NCBI GenBank assembly: GCA_020637895.1
Contig: JACKJP010000002.1
Location: 186,001-250,000, forward strand
Source: Rhodobiaceae bacterium
GTDB lineage: Bacteria; Pseudomonadota; Alphaproteobacteria; Rhizobiales; Tepidamorphaceae
Length of the DNA: 64,000 nucleotides
Direction: 5' to 3'
Shown here: positions 1-8,689 of the stretch, one piece after another
Layout: the number at the start of each line of letters is the position of its first letter
How positions within the stretch are numbered: the first letter of the stretch is position 1
Notes under the pieces: model-generated
What the model was told of the DNA's origin: nothing
The model's input: only the letters and a program-made list of their open reading frames with translations
The model's database searches: none
Position numbers and translations under genes: made by a program

Positions 1-205
1 TGCGGATCCCGCCGGTACTGTACTGTTCGGCAAGGCCGCGCACTTCCGCATCGACCGTTTCAACGGTCTGCCGGTGCAGGGTCACCCGGGTGTGCCAGCT
101 GATATAGGCGATCACACCGCCTGCCGTCAGCGCGAGCAGCGCGAAATAGAGAATGCTCTGGCGGAACGCGGTCGAACGCCAGAGACTGCCTGCCCTACTC
201 CGCAA
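1..205 (-). CDS. Sensor histidine kinase, N-terminal part (cut by window edge)
   Basis: Partial gene; only about 68 N-terminal residues lie in the window. The reading frame begins at a TTG (203-205) that overlaps the 3' end of the response regulator by 11 bp. It encodes a short arginine-rich tail (RSTAFRQS), one hydrophobic helix (SILYFALLALTAGGVIAYISW) trimmed here to its core ILYFALLALTAGGVIAY, then a periplasmic stretch starting VTLHRQTVETVDAEVRGLAEQY. That core pattern, with a TM helix followed by a Glu/Asp-rich helix ending in LAEQY, is typical of the sensor region of rhizobial histidine kinases paired with OmpR-type regulators. The kinase core is outside the window, so the call rests on this N-terminus and on the coupling with the regulator gene. 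The start codon is uncertain. Confidence 0.6.
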   Translation of the reverse strand, partial: MRSRAGSLWRSTAFRQSILYFALLALTAGGVIAYISWHTRVTLHRQTVETVDAEVRGLAEQYSTGGIR

Positions 206-875
206 GGCGGTACCCGGCGCCGCGGACGGTATGGATCAGCGGCCTGTCGAAATCGCGATCGATCTTACCGCGCAGACGCGACATGTGAACATCGATCACG
301 TTGGTTTGCGGGTCGAAATGATAGTCCCAGACATTTTCCAGCAGCATCGTGCGCGTCACGACCTGACCGGCATTCTTCATGAGATATTCGAGGAGTGAGA
401 ACTCACGGGGTTGCAGCTGTATTTCCCTGCCCTCGCGGCGAACCTCGCGCGTCAGACGGTCAAGTTCGAGACCTCCCACACTGTATTGCGTGCGTGCATG
501 TTCGGGAGCGCTGCGCCGCACCAGCGTCTCGATCCGGGCAAGCAGTTCGGAAAAGGCGTAGGGCTTGACCAGGTAGTCATCGCCACCGCCCTTGAGCCCG
601 GTGACGCGGTCGTCAACGCTGGCGAGCGCGGAAAGAAGGAGCACCGGCACTTCGCTGCCACTGCCGCGAAGCTCAGCCAGCAACGACATGCCATCGCGTC
701 GCGGCAACATCCGGTCGACGACCAGAACGTCATAGGCGCCCGACAGCGCCATTCCTAGTCCTGCCTCGCCATCGGCCGCATGGTCCGCCACATGACCTGC
801 CTCACGCAGGCCCTTGAGCATGAACCCGGCCGCTTCGCGATCGTCTTCGACGACAAGAATCTTCATGGAAGACAT
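195..875 (-). CDS. OmpR/PhoB-family response regulator
   Basis: 226-aa two-component response regulator. The receiver domain (residues 4-115) has the acidic pair at D11/D12, the phospho-acceptor D54 in LVVDRMLP and the conserved K104 in YLVKPY. A winged-helix DNA-binding domain follows from about residue 128 to the end (VIDVHMSRLRGKID, TVRGAGYRL). I chose the first ATG (875) because a GAGG lies 5 nt upstream; a second ATG at 866 lacks such a site. It overlaps the downstream kinase, so the pair should be co-translated. It lies just after degP but is separated from it by an intrinsic terminator (917-954). In rhizobia the same regulator-kinase pair follows degP. Its targets cannot be read from the sequence; degP is a plausible one. 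Confidence 0.93.
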   Translation of the reverse strand: MSSMKILVVEDDREAAGFMLKGLREAGHVADHAADGEAGLGMALSGAYDVLVVDRMLPRRDGMSLLAELRGSGSEVPVLLLSALASVDDRVTGLKGGGDDYLVKPYAFSELLARIETLVRRSAPEHARTQYSVGGLELDRLTREVRREGREIQLQPREFSLLEYLMKNAGQVVTRTMLLENVWDYHFDPQTNVIDVHMSRLRGKIDRDFDRPLIHTVRGAGYRLAE

Positions 876-916
876 TTTAGCCTCAAACGCAGTGGAACTG
901 TCATGTGTGCGAGCGA

Positions 917-954
917 AAGAAAAAAGGCAGGCCGGACTCGCGATCCGGCCTGCC
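917..954 (-). terminator. Intrinsic terminator downstream of degP
   Basis: A perfect 11-bp stem (926-936 with 944-954, arms GGCAGGCCGGA and TCCGGCCTGCC) has a 7-nt loop. Read on the minus strand it is followed by TTTTTTCTTT (917-925). It sits between the degP stop (1022) and the regulator start (875), so it should end most degP transcripts. The regulator-kinase pair is then either read through at low level or has its own promoter in the short 876-916 gap. Confidence 0.85.
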
Positions 955-1021
955 CTCCCTGCGGAACCGTTGGCCTTAGTTCGGGGGCAAGGCTTCCCGG
1001 TTCCCCAGATTCCCTCCTCCC

Positions 1022-2497
1022 TCAGGCAGCCTTGAGCGGCAGCGCGATAAAGCGGGGATTTCCACCCTGCTCGGGAGCGACGAGCAGCAGCACCGCCTTA
1101 CGCTTGAGCTTGCGGGCTTCATTCACAGCCTGATCGACGTCGGCGACCGACCGGACATCCTTGCCGCCGGCCTGGAGGATGATATTGCCCGGCTGGAGAC
1201 CGGAATCGGCAGCCTGTCCATCAGGATCGACCTCGGTGATGACCACACCGTCAGTGCCGAAACTCTGTCCGTCCGCAAGGCTGAGGCCGAGGGCCGGAGC
1301 GGCCTTGCCGCTGGTGGCAGAGCCATTGTCTCCAGTATCCGCAGAAGCCACCTTGACGTCGTCGGGCTGGGTACCGAGTTCGAGCGTGATGTCCTTTGTC
1401 TCGCCCTTGCGCCAGACCTGCAGATCGACCTTCTGGTTTGGCGGCATGGAGCCGATCCGGCGAACCAGATCGCGCGCATCCTTGACCGGTTCGCCGTTCA
1501 GCGAAACGATCGCATCGCCAACCTTCAGGCCGGTTTTCGCGGCCGGGCTGTCATCGAGTACTTTTGCAACGAGCGCGCCGTGATCGCCTTCAAGGCCGAG
1601 ACCCTGCGCGATGCCCTCGGTGACAGGCTGGATCTGAACACCGAGCCAGCCACGCTCGACCTTGCCGTCTTCCTTCAGCGAGGCGACGACCTTTTCGACC
1701 GTGGAGGCAGGGATCGCAAAGGCAATGCCGACATTGCCGCCGCTGGGCGAGAAGATCGCCGTATTGACGCCGATGACATTGCCGTCGAGATCGAATGCCG
1801 GGCCGCCGGAATTGCCGCGGTTCACCGAAGCGTCAATCTGGATGAAATCGTCATAGGGCCCCGCGCCGATGTCACGGCCGCGCGCCGATACGATGCCAGC
1901 GGTCACCGTTCCGCCAAGGCCGAAAGGATTGCCGACAGCGACGACCCAGTCGCCAACGCGCGCGTCCTTGTGGGACAGGTTCACATAGGGAACGGGCTTG
2001 TCGCGATCGATCTTGACGAGTGCCAGATCGGTCTTCTTGTCGGTGCCGACCACCTTGCCCTGGACCTCGTCGCCATTGTCGAAGCGGACGGTGACCTTTT
2101 CGGCGTTCTCAACGACGTGATTGTTGGTCACCAGATAGCCATCGGCGGAGATGAAGAAGCCGCTGCCCTGCGCCATTTGCGGCGTATGCTTGCCGCGCGG
2201 CACCTGGCCATCGGGCGCGAAGAACCGCCGGAACGGCTCGGGAATCTGGTCGAGGCCGGGCATGGCGTCGTTCGACGTCGCATCGTCCTTCATGCTGACG
2301 ATAACGCTGACAACCGCCGGGCTGACCTTTTCGACGAGATCGGCAAATCCCTGTTCGGGTGCGAGCGTTGCGGCATTTGCCGGTGCGGTAAACGGCAGAC
2401 GCGCGTCCTGGGGAGCAAGGATAGCAACGCCGCCGATCGCAGCGCTCGCTAGCAGCAGCGCTGTCACCTTCTTGAGGCGGGGGGATTTGAAAGCCAC
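1022..2497 (-). CDS. degP: DegP/HtrA-type periplasmic serine protease
   Basis: 491-aa trypsin-like protease/chaperone of the periplasm that degrades misfolded envelope proteins. An N-terminal signal sequence (basic KSPRLKK, hydrophobic core 11-30, cleavage near ANA|A at about 42) precedes the protease domain. The catalytic triad is visible: H127 (TNNHVVE), D157 (KKTDLALV) and S230 (RGNSGGP). Two PDZ domains follow, at roughly 275-375 and 400-490. The start is GTG, preceded by GGAGG with 6-7 nt spacing. It is the last gene after the cytochrome c maturation set and lies upstream of a two-component pair, as in rhizobia. The upstream gap contains two TGACCG direct repeats that could be an operator. 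Length and domain order match the Do family. Confidence 0.96.
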   Translation of the reverse strand: MAFKSPRLKKVTALLLASAAIGGVAILAPQDARLPFTAPANAATLAPEQGFADLVEKVSPAVVSVIVSMKDDATSNDAMPGLDQIPEPFRRFFAPDGQVPRGKHTPQMAQGSGFFISADGYLVTNNHVVENAEKVTVRFDNGDEVQGKVVGTDKKTDLALVKIDRDKPVPYVNLSHKDARVGDWVVAVGNPFGLGGTVTAGIVSARGRDIGAGPYDDFIQIDASVNRGNSGGPAFDLDGNVIGVNTAIFSPSGGNVGIAFAIPASTVEKVVASLKEDGKVERGWLGVQIQPVTEGIAQGLGLEGDHGALVAKVLDDSPAAKTGLKVGDAIVSLNGEPVKDARDLVRRIGSMPPNQKVDLQVWRKGETKDITLELGTQPDDVKVASADTGDNGSATSGKAAPALGLSLADGQSFGTDGVVITEVDPDGQAADSGLQPGNIILQAGGKDVRSVADVDQAVNEARKLKRKAVLLLVAPEQGGNPRFIALPLKAA

Positions 2498-2539
2498 TGG
2501 AAACCTCCATCCTTTGGTCTTGAGAGCACGGTCTGTCGA

Positions 2540-2553
2540 TGACCGTTTGACCG
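2540..2553 (-). promoter_or_regulatory. Possible operator: tandem TGACCG repeats upstream of degP
   Basis: Two copies of TGACCG (2540-2545 and 2548-2553; CGGTCA on the coding strand) lie 8 bp apart, about 45 bp before the degP GTG. A related inverted copy (CGGTC, 2530-2534) is next to them. Direct repeats near a promoter suit an OmpR-type regulator, and one is encoded just downstream of degP. The 8-bp period is shorter than the usual 10-11 bp, so this is only a candidate. Confidence 0.25.
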
Positions 2554-2611
2554 GAAGATGGGGCAGGCAACATTACGGCGCAGTGGCCGCACCATTAAAC
2601 TTCAGTAATGT

Positions 2612-3085
2612 TCACTTCCGCTCGGACAGCAGGCGCGCAAGTTCGGCGCGTTCCTGCTTGCTGAGCGGCTCCGGGCCGGCGGGCTCGGGCCTGCGGCGCC
2701 GCAAGAAGACTATCGCGACAATGGCGCCGATCATCAGCAGGGCAAAGGGCGCGCCCCAAAGGACCGCGTTTCGAAGGCTCAGGCGCGGCTTGAGCAGAAC
2801 AAACTCGCCGTATCGATCGACGATGAACTGCAATACCTCGTCATCGCTGTCGCCGGCGACCAGCCGCTCGCGGACCAGAATACGCAGGTCGCGCGCAAGC
2901 GGCGCGTCGGAATCGTCAATGGTCTGGTTCTGGCAGACCATGCAGCGCAATTCTTCCGAAAGAGTGCGGGCCCGTTGCTCCAGCACGGGGTCCTTGAGAA
3001 CCTCGTCGGGCAGGACCGCCAGTGCAGGCCCCGTCAACAGCGCCAAGAGGATCAGCAGCCCGGCAAGAATGCGCATCGTCTTCAC
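2612..3085 (-). CDS. ccmH: Cytochrome c-type biogenesis protein CcmH (CycL)
   Basis: 157-aa thiol-redox subunit of the System I haem lyase. It keeps apocytochrome c cysteines reduced for haem ligation in the periplasm. Residues 4-23 form a signal/TM segment. The family motif LRCMVCQNQ gives C48 and C51 (LRCxxC). A second TM helix (about 110-128) and a basic cytoplasmic tail end the protein. The GTG start overlaps the ccmF stop (GTGA); an ATG three codons in (3076) has a GGAG 8 nt upstream and is equally possible. It is the fourth gene in ccmI-ccmE-ccmF-ccmH. It corresponds to the short rhizobial CycL rather than the long fused E. coli CcmH, because CcmI is separate here. Confidence 0.94.
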   Translation of the reverse strand: MKTMRILAGLLILLALLTGPALAVLPDEVLKDPVLEQRARTLSEELRCMVCQNQTIDDSDAPLARDLRILVRERLVAGDSDDEVLQFIVDRYGEFVLLKPRLSLRNAVLWGAPFALLMIGAIVAIVFLRRRRPEPAGPEPLSKQERAELARLLSERK

Positions 3086-5055
3086 TCCGCCGGTGCCAGG
3101 CGCGTCGCCGCGCGACGCGGCGCGCCGACACGGAAACGCCGGTCGGACAGTGAGAAGACGCCGCCGAGCGCCATCACCACCGCTCCGAGCCAGATCAAGG
3201 GAATGAGCGGCTTGTAGTAGGTGCGAACGACAATGGCGTTCGTTCCGGCGCCATCTCCAAGGCTGACATAGAGGTCGCCGTCGATGAAGGATTTGATGCC
3301 TGCTTCCGTCGTCTGCCGGCCAGAGGCGACAAAGATGCGTTTGGCCGGGTCGATCTCGGCAACGACTCGGTTGCCTTCACGGACCACAAAATGGCCGACC
3401 AGATCGCGATAGTTCGGCCCCTGACGCGGCGCCATGCCTTCAAATGTCAGTGTGCGCCCCGCAATTTGAAGCGTCTCGCCGGGTTTCATCGCGACGATCT
3501 TCTCCAGCGCGCCGCTGCTGACCGCGGCGATACCGATGAGCGTGACGCCGAGCCCGGCATGGGCAAGCAGCATTCCGACCGTCGAACGCTGAAGATTAAC
3601 GAGTCGCCGGCCCGTCTCGGAGAGGGGTACCTTGCCCAGCTTGCTGCGCCATACGACTTCGGAGATCGTGCCCGCGATCAGCCAGATGCCGAGACCTATG
3701 CCGGCCGCGCCGCCGAGCGAGCCGCCTTCCAGCGCATAGAGTGCAAGGGCCGCTACAAGCGCCAAAGCCGCCGCGGCGGACAGACGCTGTGCGGCGCCAA
3801 GCAGATCGCCGCGCTTCCATGGCAACATAGGACCGAAGGGCAGGACGATCACGAGAGGGATCATCAGCGGTATGAACGTCATGTCGAAGAAAGGCGCGCC
3901 AACCGAAATCTTGGCGCCGGTCAATGCTTCGAGCGCGAGAGGATAAAGCGTTCCGACAAAGACCGCGCCGCCGGCCGCAGCAAGGATCAGGTTGTTGAAG
4001 ACCAGCGATCCCTCGCGACTGATCGGGGCAAAGAGGCCGCCCTGTCTCAGATTTCCCGCACGCAGCGCAAACAGCAGGAACGATCCGCCAACGACAGCGG
4101 CGAGGATGGCGAGAATGAATATACCGCGCGCCGGATCGGTGGCGAACGCATGGACGCTGGTGAGGACGCCGGAGCGCACCAGAAACGTGCCCAGCAGGCT
4201 GAAGGCGAATGTCAGAATCGCCAGCAGAACGGTCCAGATCTTCAGCGCATCGCGCTTTTCCATGACGATGGCGGAATGAACGAGCGCTGTCCCGGCCAGC
4301 CACGGCATGAAGGACGCGTTTTCAACCGGATCCCAGAACCACCATCCGCCCCAGCCGAGTTCGTAATAGGCCCAGTAGGAACCCATCGCGATACCGAGCG
4401 TCAGGAATATCCAGCTCAGCAGTGACCATGGCCGGACCCAGCGCGCCCAGGCCGCGTCGATCCGCCCCTCGATCAGGGCGGCAACGGCAAAAGCAAATGC
4501 AATCGAGAAGCCGACATAGCCGACATAGAGGAGCGGCGGGTGAATCGCCAATCCGGGATCCTGAAGAACGGGGTTGAGGTCGCGACCTTCGGCCGGCGGC
4601 GGGAAGAGCCGCAGGAACGGATTGGAGGTGAAAAGGATGAAGGCGAGGAACAGGGCCGAAAGCGCACCCTGAATGGCGAGCACCCTTGCATGCAGGCGTT
4701 CGGGCAGATTGCCGCCGAAGAGCGCCACCAGCGCCGCGCACAGCGCCAGAATGAGAACCCACAGCAACATCGAGCCCTCATGATTTCCCCAGGTGCCGCT
4801 GATCTTGTAGATGAGCGGCTTGGCCGAATGGGAATTCTCCCAGACATTCGTGATGGAGAAATCCGATCCGAGATACCCGGCCACAAGGCATACGAACGAC
4901 AGCGCGACAAGCGCGAAACCGAGCAGCGCCGAGGACGGCGCAAGCGCCATCAGCGAACGGTCGCCCCGGCTGGCGCCCCAATGCGGCAGGGTGGCCTGAA
5001 CGAGCGCGACAGCCAGTGCCAGTGTCAGCGCGAAATGGCCGAGTTCCGCATACAT
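3082..5055 (-). CDS. ccmF: Haem lyase subunit CcmF (CycK)
   Basis: 657-aa polytopic inner-membrane protein, the core of the System I cytochrome c synthetase. It takes haem from holo-CcmE and attaches it to apocytochrome c. It has about 14 hydrophobic helices. The tryptophan-rich haem-handling WWD motif is seen as GWGGWWFWDPVENASFMPW near residues 230-250. His residues such as IHPPLLYVGY (about 170) and VHAFATDP (about 303) correspond to the known periplasmic haem ligands. A hydrophilic domain (about 520-625) precedes the last TM helix. The ATG is preceded by AAGGGGAAAGGG. The stop overlaps the ccmH start and a 28-bp gap separates it from ccmE. Length is normal for the family. Confidence 0.96.
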   Translation of the reverse strand: MYAELGHFALTLALAVALVQATLPHWGASRGDRSLMALAPSSALLGFALVALSFVCLVAGYLGSDFSITNVWENSHSAKPLIYKISGTWGNHEGSMLLWVLILALCAALVALFGGNLPERLHARVLAIQGALSALFLAFILFTSNPFLRLFPPPAEGRDLNPVLQDPGLAIHPPLLYVGYVGFSIAFAFAVAALIEGRIDAAWARWVRPWSLLSWIFLTLGIAMGSYWAYYELGWGGWWFWDPVENASFMPWLAGTALVHSAIVMEKRDALKIWTVLLAILTFAFSLLGTFLVRSGVLTSVHAFATDPARGIFILAILAAVVGGSFLLFALRAGNLRQGGLFAPISREGSLVFNNLILAAAGGAVFVGTLYPLALEALTGAKISVGAPFFDMTFIPLMIPLVIVLPFGPMLPWKRGDLLGAAQRLSAAAALALVAALALYALEGGSLGGAAGIGLGIWLIAGTISEVVWRSKLGKVPLSETGRRLVNLQRSTVGMLLAHAGLGVTLIGIAAVSSGALEKIVAMKPGETLQIAGRTLTFEGMAPRQGPNYRDLVGHFVVREGNRVVAEIDPAKRIFVASGRQTTEAGIKSFIDGDLYVSLGDGAGTNAIVVRTYYKPLIPLIWLGAVVMALGGVFSLSDRRFRVGAPRRAATRLAPAE

Positions 5056-5083
5056 GCCGGTCCCTTTCCCCTTCGTTGCCTCG

Positions 5084-5542
5084 TCAGTTGGCGTTCCGGT
5101 CCGTTGGCGTTCCGCCCTGCCATACGCCCTTTTCCTTCAGCGCGTCCGCGACTTCGCGGGGCATATAGTTCTCATCGTGCTTGGCAAGCACGGTATCGGC
5201 GACAAACGTGCCGTCCTCGCGCAACGCGCCTTCCGCCACGACGCCCTGACCTTCCCTGAAGAGATCGGGAAGGATGCCGGCGTAGACGACAGGTGCCTCG
5301 TGCTCGGTATCGGTGATGATGAACCGGACCTCGTGGCCTTGATCGCGTACGACGCTACCTTCCTTGACCAGCCCGCCGAGGCGTAATCTGGTACCGGGCG
5401 GGGACGGCTTTTCGGCAAGGTCCGTCGGCGTATTGAAGAAGACGATCGTGTCCTGGAACGCATAGAGCACCAGACCGGCTGCCACGGCGAGAACGGCACC
5501 GGCGGCGGCGATGATGGACAAACGGCGCTGCTTGCGCGTCAT
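5084..5542 (-). CDS. ccmE: Periplasmic haem chaperone CcmE (CycJ)
   Basis: 152-aa haem chaperone that binds haem covalently in the periplasm and delivers it to CcmF. The frame is open further upstream, but I start at the ATG at 5542 because MTRKQRRLS followed directly by a TM helix (9-27) is the standard CcmE N-terminus; the extra 58 residues would overlap ccmI and have no family resemblance. The OB-fold domain covers about 45-125. The haem-binding motif KHDENYMP places the covalent ligand at H122 and the axial Tyr at Y126. The C-terminal tail is flexible, as is usual. It is part of the ccm operon. Confidence 0.95.
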   Translation of the reverse strand: MTRKQRRLSIIAAAGAVLAVAAGLVLYAFQDTIVFFNTPTDLAEKPSPPGTRLRLGGLVKEGSVVRDQGHEVRFIITDTEHEAPVVYAGILPDLFREGQGVVAEGALREDGTFVADTVLAKHDENYMPREVADALKEKGVWQGGTPTDRNAN

Positions 5543-5558
5543 GGTCTCAACGTTCCTT

Positions 5559-6671
5559 CTATTGCGCAGCCACGCCGAGAGCATCGGCGGCGGCCACGAT
5601 TTTACCCAGTGTCTCAGGATCGCCGGCAAAAGCGGCGCGTGCATCGCCAAGCGCGCGCGCGGCGGCTTCACGGTCGCCAAGCACGGTGTATGACCGTATG
5701 AGGCGGATCCAGCCATCCTGATCGTCCGGGTTCTCCTTCAGGCGTTCGGCAAGGCCGGCTACCATCGACCGGATCATTGCCTGACGGTCTTCGGGCGCCA
5801 TCTGGGAAGCCGCATCAATCTCGGCCCCGCCGGGGCCGACTTGCGTTTCGGGCTGCAAGGCTGCGAGGCGTTGGCGCGCAATCCGCCGCCAGCCGCCATC
5901 CGGCTCTTCACTGGAGGCAAGAAGATCTTTCCACCTGCGCACCGCTTCCTCGCGGTCACCGTCCTGATCTGCGGCGATGGCAAGGAAGAAACGGGCGCGA
6001 ATAAACCCGGGCTCGAGCTTGAGCGCGCGCTGGAAGGCGGCTCTGGCCTCATCGCTGATGACGCCTTCCTGCGCGCCGACAAGCGCTTCGCCAAGACCCG
6101 TTTCGCTGGCAGCCGACGGTTCGCCGAGGCGGTTCACGTTTGAAAAGGCGAGCACCGCATCATTGTAACGTTCGCGGCGCAGGTAGACGGGCGCAATGAC
6201 GGTCCAGCCTCGAAGGTCGTTCGGATTTTCCGCCAGATGCTTTTCAACCTGAGCCATCAGGATTTCGACGTCCTGGTTCTGCAATGCCGACGACATACGT
6301 TCGCCCAGCGGCATGTCGGGCATGCCTGGCGTTCCAAGCCATGCATAAAGCCCGATTGCGGCGAACGGCAGGACGATAATCGGGATGATGATGCCGGGTC
6401 GTGGAACCCTCGACGAGCGTGATGCCGCTGCCGATCCATCCTTTCGGCTTTCGGCAAGCAGCCGGCGCGAAAGTTCGATCCGGGCTGCCTCCGCATCCGC
6501 CGGCGGGATCAGGCCTGCGGCTGCGTCGCGGTCCAGTTCGCCCATCTGCGCCTTATAGACGTCCATGGCGGGCGACTGGCCCGTTTCGTCGCCAGGTTTG
6601 GCGGAAACGGCGCGCAGCATGAAAAGGATGACGGCGCCCGTCAGAATGGCGGCAGCGATAAAAAAGATCAT
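5559..6671 (-). CDS. ccmI: Cytochrome c biogenesis protein CcmI (CycH)
   Basis: About 370-aa apocytochrome c chaperone of System I. The N-terminus has two TM helices (residues 2-20 and about 95-115) flanking a cytoplasmic loop that contains the signature YKAQMGELDRD. A periplasmic TPR-type helical domain follows (about 140-370). I prefer the ATG at 6671 (MIFFIAAAILTG) because it matches the family N-terminus; an upstream in-frame TTG at 6749 would add 26 residues without a good ribosome site. It is the first gene of the ccmI-E-F-H operon and ends 16 bp before ccmE. Length matches rhizobial CycH. Confidence 0.9.
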   Translation of the reverse strand: MIFFIAAAILTGAVILFMLRAVSAKPGDETGQSPAMDVYKAQMGELDRDAAAGLIPPADAEAARIELSRRLLAESRKDGSAAASRSSRVPRPGIIIPIIVLPFAAIGLYAWLGTPGMPDMPLGERMSSALQNQDVEILMAQVEKHLAENPNDLRGWTVIAPVYLRRERYNDAVLAFSNVNRLGEPSAASETGLGEALVGAQEGVISDEARAAFQRALKLEPGFIRARFFLAIAADQDGDREEAVRRWKDLLASSEEPDGGWRRIARQRLAALQPETQVGPGGAEIDAASQMAPEDRQAMIRSMVAGLAERLKENPDDQDGWIRLIRSYTVLGDREAAARALGDARAAFAGDPETLGKIVAAADALGVAAQ

Positions 6672-6804
6672 CGGACCTGTGTTCGCATTGCCAGACACAG
6701 CCGGCACAACGGAGGAGTTGTCGGGAAAAAGCCTGAAAAGGTCAAGCAAGCCAGACAGTATGCCGCAGGTTCACCGGTCGGCGCGGCGTTGCCAGGAATG
6801 ACGC

Positions 6805-8244
6805 TCAGCCAGCGAGCGCCGTCTGCTCGCGGGACGCATCGCGGACGAGGCCGTCGCTTGCCATATGAGCGCTTCGGCGCAGAAGGCCGGCATATTCCTC
6901 GCCAAACACGATGGCGCTGAAACTCATCAAAGTATCGAAGCCGGCCGCGGCGCGCTCCCTGTGGGCACCCGGTGCTGACCGAAGCACACTCAGCAGCGAC
7001 TGATTGGCGTTCTCCATCAGCGGCTCGACAAGGCGTAGCATCCGGTCGACGAGTTCGCTGACGGCAAGTTCGCCGCGATAGGCCTTCAACGAGTACAGAA
7101 GCCGCAGCAAGCGCAATACGTCTTCGATTTCGGTCTGATCGACGCGGGCAGCTTCGTCGCCGCCTATATATGCACGAACCGTTTGTCGGAGCAGAACGGG
7201 CAGTTCGGCCAGGTCGCCGCCCAGCCGATCGGATATGCGCTTGCGGCTATCGGCTATACGCTCCCGCCATGCCGGCCAGCTCTCTACCTCGATGGCGCGG
7301 GTCACCGTCTGAATCGCCAGGTAGGCCTCGCGCACACCAGCCAGAAACGTTTCAAGATCTCCGCGTTTTGGCGCGGATGCCACTTTGGCGGCCGACATCG
7401 CGATCAGGGTGATGGCAACGTCAACAATCTGCGACCAACGTCCACGCGCGATTCGCTGCCCGGCGTCGGTTCCTTCCAGTCTGGCCGCCAAGGCCGCAAC
7501 GCGTGCAGGTACGACGAGCGAGGCGGCGATGCTCGCCGCAGCGACCCAGAGCCGCTCGGGCGGTACCGCAACGAGCAATCGCATTAGCCTGTCGGCGCGC
7601 TCTTCGTCGATCTTATCCAGACCTTCCGGCAAAAATCGACGAATGCATGCTACGAGGGGTGCGGTGCGGAACAGGGCGGAAAGGTCGCCAAGTTCACGCG
7701 ACGTGTTGACGCTACCGAGTTCGGTCTGAATCTGAAAGGCCAACGTACGGTTGGTCGCCGCTTTGGCGAGCACGGATTCCAGGTCGTCGGCCATTCGCGC
7801 GAGCAGGGCGCTGTCGGCCTTTTCGGCCACATCCAGGCTGACTGCGGCCTGGGACCGCGCCAGCGCAGCTTCTGTTTCCTCCCCGGCAAGCGCGACCAGC
7901 CACTCCCAGATGTGTGTTGCGAAATTCCGACTGAAAAAACCGGTAAAGCCTCCGGAAGCATCTACCGGCGCGATGAATGGTGCGATAAAGGCCTGGAAAC
8001 GCGCAAAAACCGGCAGAACCGGACCTATGGGGACTCCTTCCGACTCAGCCGGCACCGACGGGGCAAGCGTGCTCGCAATGAGCCTGAGCGCAGGATCGGC
8101 CGACCCGGCAGCAACTGCATCCGCGGCGACAGACGCAAGGCGCGATCGTATCGGGGCTGGTAGGGAAAGCAGGTAATCCCTCAGTCGGTCTTGCGCTTTT
8201 GCCGTGTGAACCATCGCATTCATTCGCCGCAGGATCTCAACCAA
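6805..8244 (-). CDS. Unrecognised 479-aa helical protein
   Basis: I do not recognise this family. The product is Ala/Leu/Arg rich, has no signal peptide, and appears almost entirely alpha-helical, with long amphipathic stretches and a few moderately hydrophobic patches (e.g. about 255-275) that do not look like clear TM helices. No catalytic or metal-binding motif stands out. The TTG at 8244 has AAGG 4 nt upstream; an ATG at 8223 is an alternative start. It lies between ccmI and a lipoprotein/FeuQ, breaking the rhizobial feuPQ-cycH arrangement, and reads in the same direction as both. Codon and base use look like the neighbours, so recent transfer is not suggested. It could be a lineage-specific cytoplasmic or peripheral-membrane protein. 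Confidence 0.8.
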   Translation of the reverse strand: MVEILRRMNAMVHTAKAQDRLRDYLLSLPAPIRSRLASVAADAVAAGSADPALRLIASTLAPSVPAESEGVPIGPVLPVFARFQAFIAPFIAPVDASGGFTGFFSRNFATHIWEWLVALAGEETEAALARSQAAVSLDVAEKADSALLARMADDLESVLAKAATNRTLAFQIQTELGSVNTSRELGDLSALFRTAPLVACIRRFLPEGLDKIDEERADRLMRLLVAVPPERLWVAAASIAASLVVPARVAALAARLEGTDAGQRIARGRWSQIVDVAITLIAMSAAKVASAPKRGDLETFLAGVREAYLAIQTVTRAIEVESWPAWRERIADSRKRISDRLGGDLAELPVLLRQTVRAYIGGDEAARVDQTEIEDVLRLLRLLYSLKAYRGELAVSELVDRMLRLVEPLMENANQSLLSVLRSAPGAHRERAAAGFDTLMSFSAIVFGEEYAGLLRRSAHMASDGLVRDASREQTALAG

Positions 8245-8299
8245 TGAGCCTTATGCAGCCATCGTTAAGATTTCGTTCACGATGATTTCGGCCGTAAGG

Positions 8300-8689
8300 T
8301 CAGCCGACGCGCTTCCAGACCCCGTCTGGCTGACGGCAGGCCGTGCCTCGACCCACCTCGGGGCGCCCCGACGCATAGACGGTGTGCGTGAAATCGCGGC
8401 ATTTCAGACCGCGGGCTTCGTACGGATATCCGGCGACGAATTCGCCATAAGCAGAGCCATTTGGTGCAGTCCACTTCTCCGGAACGCCCGGCGCGCCCAA
8501 TTCAAGGGCCCGAAGTTCAGCCGATGACGCCTCGGTCCGCGCCTCGGCATCAAGCGAGACGCCGAAAACGCCAAGGAGGCTGTCCCCGATGGAACGAGAA
8601 GCCTGTCCAGCAGTCTGCTCGGACACTGAGGCGCAGCCCGTCGCAATGATTGCGATCGCACCGAACTTGATGAGCATTCGCGCTCGCAT
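8300..8689 (-). CDS. Small lipoprotein with 17-kDa surface-antigen-like C-terminus
   Basis: 129-aa predicted lipoprotein. A short basic N-terminus and hydrophobic core lead to the lipobox ATGC, with the lipidated Cys at C19. The C-terminal 40 residues (CRDFTHTVYASGRPEVGRGT, then ACRQPDGVWK) resemble the conserved end of the Rickettsia 17-kDa surface antigen family, where a G-T-A-C-R-Q-P-D-G-x-W motif is typical. The usual Gly-zipper region is weak or absent here. AGGAGATCCCG precedes the ATG. It is probably anchored in the outer membrane. The function of this family is not established. Confidence 0.85.
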   Translation of the reverse strand: MRARMLIKFGAIAIIATGCASVSEQTAGQASRSIGDSLLGVFGVSLDAEARTEASSAELRALELGAPGVPEKWTAPNGSAYGEFVAGYPYEARGLKCRDFTHTVYASGRPEVGRGTACRQPDGVWKRVG

